From an uncultured Collinsella sp. (GTDB taxonomy: Bacteria > Actinomycetota > Coriobacteriia > Coriobacteriales > Coriobacteriaceae), in assembly GCA_934654795.1 (NCBI GenBank), contig CAKUGT010000037.1, forward strand, positions 1 to 11,003: 11,003 bases of DNA, read 5' to 3'. The position numbers and the translations under genes were made by a program. The notes under the pieces were generated by a model. That model was not told the DNA's origin. It ran no database searches and was given only the letters and a program-made list of their open reading frames with translations. Below, piece after piece: positions 8,295 to 11,003 of the stretch; within the stretch, counting starts at the first letter, position 1, and each line of letters begins with the position of its first letter.

Positions 8295-9188
8295 ATGGAT
8301 ACGAGTTATTACAATCGCTTTGGTGCCGAGGAACTTACGCGCCGCTTGTCGAGCGAGACCTTGTTGGCGCAGGGCCCCATGGGCAGTGTTCTGTTGAGTG
8401 AGTACGATGCCGCCGATATTCCACCGGCGTTTTGGAATCTGGCAGAGCCGCAGACCGTTTCTCGTATCCATCGCTTGTATGTCGCCGCCGGCGCGCAGGT
8501 ACTCATTACCAATACCTTTCAGGCATCAAGCTATGCCCTCAAGCACGACCAGATTGCGCCGTCCGTGGCGGAGGTCAATCGCGGGGCCGTCGACGATGCC
8601 CGCCAGGCGCACCCTCAGCTGCTGCTGGGCTCGATGGGTCCGATCGGTATTGAGTGGTTTGCCGAGGACTCTGCCGAGTTTCGTGAGATCCGAGGCATTG
8701 CGCGCGAACAGGCGCACGCCTTACTCAATGCTGGTGTTGATGGTCTGCTGATCGAGACGGTGACGTCTATCCGTAATTTGCAGCCCATGCTTGCCGGCGC
8801 TCGAGATGCCGCTGACGGCATGCCTGTCCTGGTGAGTTTTGTCGTTGATGACAAAGGCGACCTGTTGGGCGATGGCCTCAACATCGAGGCAGCCGTTTTG
8901 TACGCCGAAAAACACGGCGCAAACTCGGTTGGTGTTAATTGCTGTTCGCTTGCGGCCGCGAACGCGGCGGTGCCCAGGATGGTTGCATCGGCGACTACTC
9001 CCGTCACGGTGCGTCCCAACGTGGGCGATCCGGTCCAGACTCAGGATGGCCCCGTATGGCACGAGAACCCTGAAGCTTTCGCGCGCGCATGCATCGAATG
9101 GAGACATGCCGGTGCCGCAATGGTGGGCAGTTGCTGTGGAACCACGGCAATCACTACGGCAGCGATGGCCGAGGCGCTCGATATATAA
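8295..9188 (+). CDS. Homocysteine S-methyltransferase family protein
   Basis: A cytosolic enzyme expected to methylate homocysteine to methionine through a zinc-bound thiolate. It has 297 residues, the size of a stand-alone Hcy-binding TIM barrel (like MmuM or the N-terminal part of MetH). The N-terminal GPMGSVLL resembles the family GAMGT motif, and ITNTFQASSYAL matches the TNTF block. The three zinc Cys are present: Cys216 in GVNCCS, and Cys280 and Cys281 in GSCCGTT. There is no cobalamin-binding or folate-binding domain, so the methyl donor is unknown; S-methylmethionine, betaine-like compounds or a partner corrinoid protein are all possible. ATG 8295 has only a weak upstream GCGGGA, fitting translational coupling to the regulator gene. 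The gene ends GATATATAA just before a strong terminator. No SAM or cobalamin riboswitch fits in the 10-base gap. Confidence 0.93.
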   Translation: MDTSYYNRFGAEELTRRLSSETLLAQGPMGSVLLSEYDAADIPPAFWNLAEPQTVSRIHRLYVAAGAQVLITNTFQASSYALKHDQIAPSVAEVNRGAVDDARQAHPQLLLGSMGPIGIEWFAEDSAEFREIRGIAREQAHALLNAGVDGLLIETVTSIRNLQPMLAGARDAADGMPVLVSFVVDDKGDLLGDGLNIEAAVLYAEKHGANSVGVNCCSLAAANAAVPRMVASATTPVTVRPNVGDPVQTQDGPVWHENPEAFARACIEWRHAGAAMVGSCCGTTAITTAAMAEALDI

Positions 9189-9193
9189 AGGGC

Positions 9194-9222
9194 AAAACCG
9201 CTCCATACGGGGCGGTTTTTTT
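9194..9222 (+). terminator. Intrinsic terminator of the regulator-methyltransferase operon
   Basis: AAAACCGC TCC (9194-9204) pairs with GGG GCGGTTTT (9209-9219), an 11-bp stem with one G-T pair and the loop ATAC. Seven T run from 9216 to 9222. It lies 5 bases after the methyltransferase stop. Confidence 0.93.
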
Positions 9223-9333
9223 ATTGCTTGCATGTCCTCGGCAGCATTTGCCCAAATGGTGAATGCTGGTGCCGGCAGGTTGCCGAGTGTGTATCGCGGG
9301 TATACCTCATGCGTACCATGATCCAAACACTGT

Positions 9334-9339
9334 GAGGTG
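9334..9339 (+). promoter_or_regulatory. Ribosome binding site supporting the GTG start of the phosphohexomutase gene
   Basis: GAGGTG at 9334-9339 is 7 bases before GTG 9347-9349. The longer in-frame ATG at 9263 would add 28 residues with no family similarity. The region 9223-9333 holds no gene; its only notable structure is a 14-base palindrome CATTTGCCCAAATG at 9245-9258. A weak TTGCCG (9280-9285) and TATACC (9301-9306) pair, 15 bases apart, is a possible promoter. Confidence 0.7.
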
Positions 9340-9346
9340 TCTGCGC

Positions 9347-10747
9347 GTGTGCGCGATAATTCATTTTGGAACTGACGGTTGGCGCGCTCGCGTCGATGAG
9401 GACTTCACTGCCGATAACGTTGCCCGTATCGCCGATGCCGTCGGCGAGTTGTGGCAAAAGACCAATCCGGGCAAAACGGTATATATAGGGTTCGACACTC
9501 GGCCCCTGGCGCGCGAGTTCGCTGAGCTTGCGGCGGGTGTGCTAGCAGCGCACGGGCTAGACGCCGTGCTCGCTTCGCGACCTGTTCCGACCCCTGCCCT
9601 TACGTGGGCGGCGGCTTATGACGGTGAGGCGTGCGGCGCGCTCATGGTGACGGGGTCCCATCATCCGCAGGGTTATCTGTGTCTCAAGATTCGCATGGGT
9701 GACGGCTCGACCGCCAACCAGGATGTCATCGAAGAGCTCGAAGAGACCATGGCTCCCGAGCCAATGGGGATCGAGGGGCAATATCGCACCGCGGATATCA
9801 TTCCTGACTATATGCAAGCGGTGGCATCGTTTGTCGATGCCGAAGCCATCCGCGCCGCGCACCTGCGCGTGGTTGTTGACCCCATGGGCGGCGCAGCCCA
9901 GGGCTATCTAGCCGACTTGCTGCGCGAGCTTGGCGTTGAGGTACACGAGATTCACGCCGGGCAGGCGCCTGACCAAGAGGATATCTGCCCCGACCCCGTT
10001 GAGCCGTGGGTGGACGCTTGCGAGCATACGGTTATCGAGGACGGAGCTTGCGCTGGCCTGGTGACCGACGGCGACGCCGACCGTATCGGCGCGGTTGACG
10101 AGCGCGGCAGATATATACATCCGCATCAGATCATGGCGCTCGTTTTGGGCGACTTGGTTCAATTTCGTAATTTGGAGGGGCGCGTCGTCGTCAATCTTTC
10201 GTGCTCGACGCTCGTGCGTCGCATTGCCGAGGCGCTTGGCTGCCGCGTGACCGTCAAACCAGTCGGTTTCAAATATATAGCGGCAGAGATGAAGAAGGGT
10301 GGCGTCCTCATAGGCGGCGAAGAAGCCGGTGGTATCGGCATCGCCGCGCATATGCCCGAGCGCGATGGAATCCTCGCCTGTCTGATTCTGTGTGAGCTTA
10401 TGGCAAAGACGGACGCGCCTTTGGGCGTTCTGGTCGACCAACTCGAGGACAGTTTTGGTAAGACGAGTTACGGTCGACGCGATTTGCGCCTTGAGGCCGA
10501 AGATGCCGAAACGTTACGAACCCTGCTGCCGGGCGTAAACCCCAAGTCGATTTGTGGCAAGGTGCCGCAAAACGTTAGTCATATGGATGGCTTGCGTTTA
10601 GCATTCGAGGATGACACGTGGCTGCTGGTCCGTCCTAGCGGGACCGAACCAGTGGTGCGCGTCTACGCCGAGGGGTTCTCGGTGGAAGAACGTGATGAGT
10701 TGCTCGATGCTGGCTGTGCTTTAGCTAGGGGAACGTATCCGCTTTAA
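9347..10747 (+). CDS. Phosphoglucomutase/phosphomannomutase family protein (alpha-D-phosphohexomutase)
   Basis: An enzyme expected to move phosphate between C1 and C6 of a hexose, supplying sugar-1-phosphates for nucleotide sugars and polymers. I read 466 residues from GTG 9347, normal for the family. Domain markers in order: FGTDGWRA (7-14); the phosphoserine loop VTGSHHP with Ser104; the metal loop DGDADR (241-246) with Asp241, Asp243 and Asp245; the sugar-binding loop GGEEAGG (323-329); and the phosphate-binding loop RPSGTEP (429-435). Two positions differ from the usual pattern: SHHP replaces SHNP, and the Ser normally in GEESG is Ala327. Catalysis still looks possible because the phosphoserine, the three metal Asp and the Glu pair remain. 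Sugar preference cannot be read from sequence. A long single-gene unit follows the upstream terminator; no clear terminator follows it. Confidence 0.92.
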   Translation: MCAIIHFGTDGWRARVDEDFTADNVARIADAVGELWQKTNPGKTVYIGFDTRPLAREFAELAAGVLAAHGLDAVLASRPVPTPALTWAAAYDGEACGALMVTGSHHPQGYLCLKIRMGDGSTANQDVIEELEETMAPEPMGIEGQYRTADIIPDYMQAVASFVDAEAIRAAHLRVVVDPMGGAAQGYLADLLRELGVEVHEIHAGQAPDQEDICPDPVEPWVDACEHTVIEDGACAGLVTDGDADRIGAVDERGRYIHPHQIMALVLGDLVQFRNLEGRVVVNLSCSTLVRRIAEALGCRVTVKPVGFKYIAAEMKKGGVLIGGEEAGGIGIAAHMPERDGILACLILCELMAKTDAPLGVLVDQLEDSFGKTSYGRRDLRLEAEDAETLRTLLPGVNPKSICGKVPQNVSHMDGLRLAFEDDTWLLVRPSGTEPVVRVYAEGFSVEERDELLDAGCALARGTYPL

Positions 10748-11003
10748 CCATGAGACTGCCTTATATAAAGAGATGCTCGGCGAGCGGTAGTTAACGGCTG
10801 GCAAACGTTAGTCGGATTCCAAACTGTGTAGGAAATGTGTACGCCCAGATTCCCGCCCACGGCGCCCCTCCGGTCTGGCAATATATCTCCTTGCCGCGCG
10901 GCCCGGTCGGACCGGATCAGCCGCCAGGCGTGCACCTTGAGAACCGGATACTGCGAGGATGGACACATTCAGTGTCGCATCCGGGCAGACATCGAACCAT
11001 TTG
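10748..11003 (+). other. Non-coding structured region, possible leader of an rRNA operon beyond the window
   Basis: No credible gene lies in these 256 bases. CACCTTGAGAACCGGATA at 10933-10950 resembles the boxA antitermination element found before 16S and 23S rRNA in Gram-positive bacteria (pattern TTTGAAAACTGgATA). It is followed by a strong hairpin: CCGGAT and GCGA (10944-10956) pair with TCGC and ATCCGG (10975-10984), with a 3-base bulge, or alternatively GGATGGACAC pairs with GTGTCGCATCC (10957-10982). Such a stem suits a rRNA processing site. TATAAA at 10764-10769 is a possible -10, without a good -35. No 16S sequence is visible before the window ends, so the assignment rests on the leader alone. 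Confidence 0.45.

Noticed and set aside
9245..9258. The 14-base palindrome CATTTGCCCAAATG before the phosphohexomutase gene
   Set aside because: Only 6-bp arms, about 90 bases from the start codon and not aligned with a convincing promoter; too weak to call an operator.
10775..10785. The small inverted repeat GCTCGGCGAGC after the phosphohexomutase gene as a terminator
   Set aside because: The stem is only 4 bp with no T-run.
6280..10815. The string ACGTTAGTC seen near 6280, 10567 and 10806
   Set aside because: Matches of 9-11 bases are expected by chance in 11 kb, one copy is inside a coding region, and the flanks differ.

Overview
The window is GC-rich, densely coding bacterial chromosome. 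Gene content and protein style (F1 ATP synthase genes followed by murA, an LCP cell-wall ligase with a short basic N-terminus, TTG and GTG starts, many hairpin terminators) point to an actinobacterium, most likely class Coriobacteriia and perhaps a Collinsella relative. The class is a reasoned guess from sequence style; the genus is weaker and no database search was possible.

Layout. (1) 1-3496, plus strand: the F1 part of an ATP synthase operon, with the 3' half of atpA and complete atpG, atpD and atpC, tightly spaced and closed by a strong intrinsic terminator. (2) 3585-6116, plus strand: murA (TTG start) and an LCP-family membrane protein, 12 bases apart, followed by a 12-bp hairpin and then a second hairpin that looks like an intrinsic terminator. 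(3) 6228-6436: a non-coding gap with four evenly spaced copies of a short GGGAC-containing repeat. (4) 6437-7741, minus strand: the aminopeptidase gene pepT and its terminator. (5) 7742-7861: a divergent intergenic region with a perfect 18-bp palindrome between pepT and the next unit. (6) 7862-9188, plus strand: a short DtxR/MntR-type metal-dependent regulator and a homocysteine S-methyltransferase 10 bases downstream, then a terminator. (7) 9347-10747, plus strand: a phosphoglucomutase/phosphomannomutase-family protein with two unusual active-site residues. (8) 10748-11003: no gene; structured sequence with a boxA-like element that looks like the leader of an rRNA operon starting beyond the window.

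How the genes fit together. The ATP synthase genes make the catalytic head of the energy-coupling complex. murA and the LCP gene form a cell-envelope unit: MurA starts peptidoglycan precursor synthesis, and LCP proteins attach glycopolymers to the wall. The phosphohexomutase could supply sugar phosphates for the same envelope polymers. PepT processes peptides. The metal regulator and the zinc-type methyltransferase form a plausible two-gene unit linking metal status to methionine or homocysteine metabolism.

Most of the window is ordinary core genome. The places worth a second look are the phased repeats at 6291-6386, the palindrome at 7790-7807, the regulator-methyltransferase pair, the altered phosphohexomutase active site, an excess of ATATAT in the last quarter, and the putative rRNA leader. 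No clearly new multi-gene system is visible.
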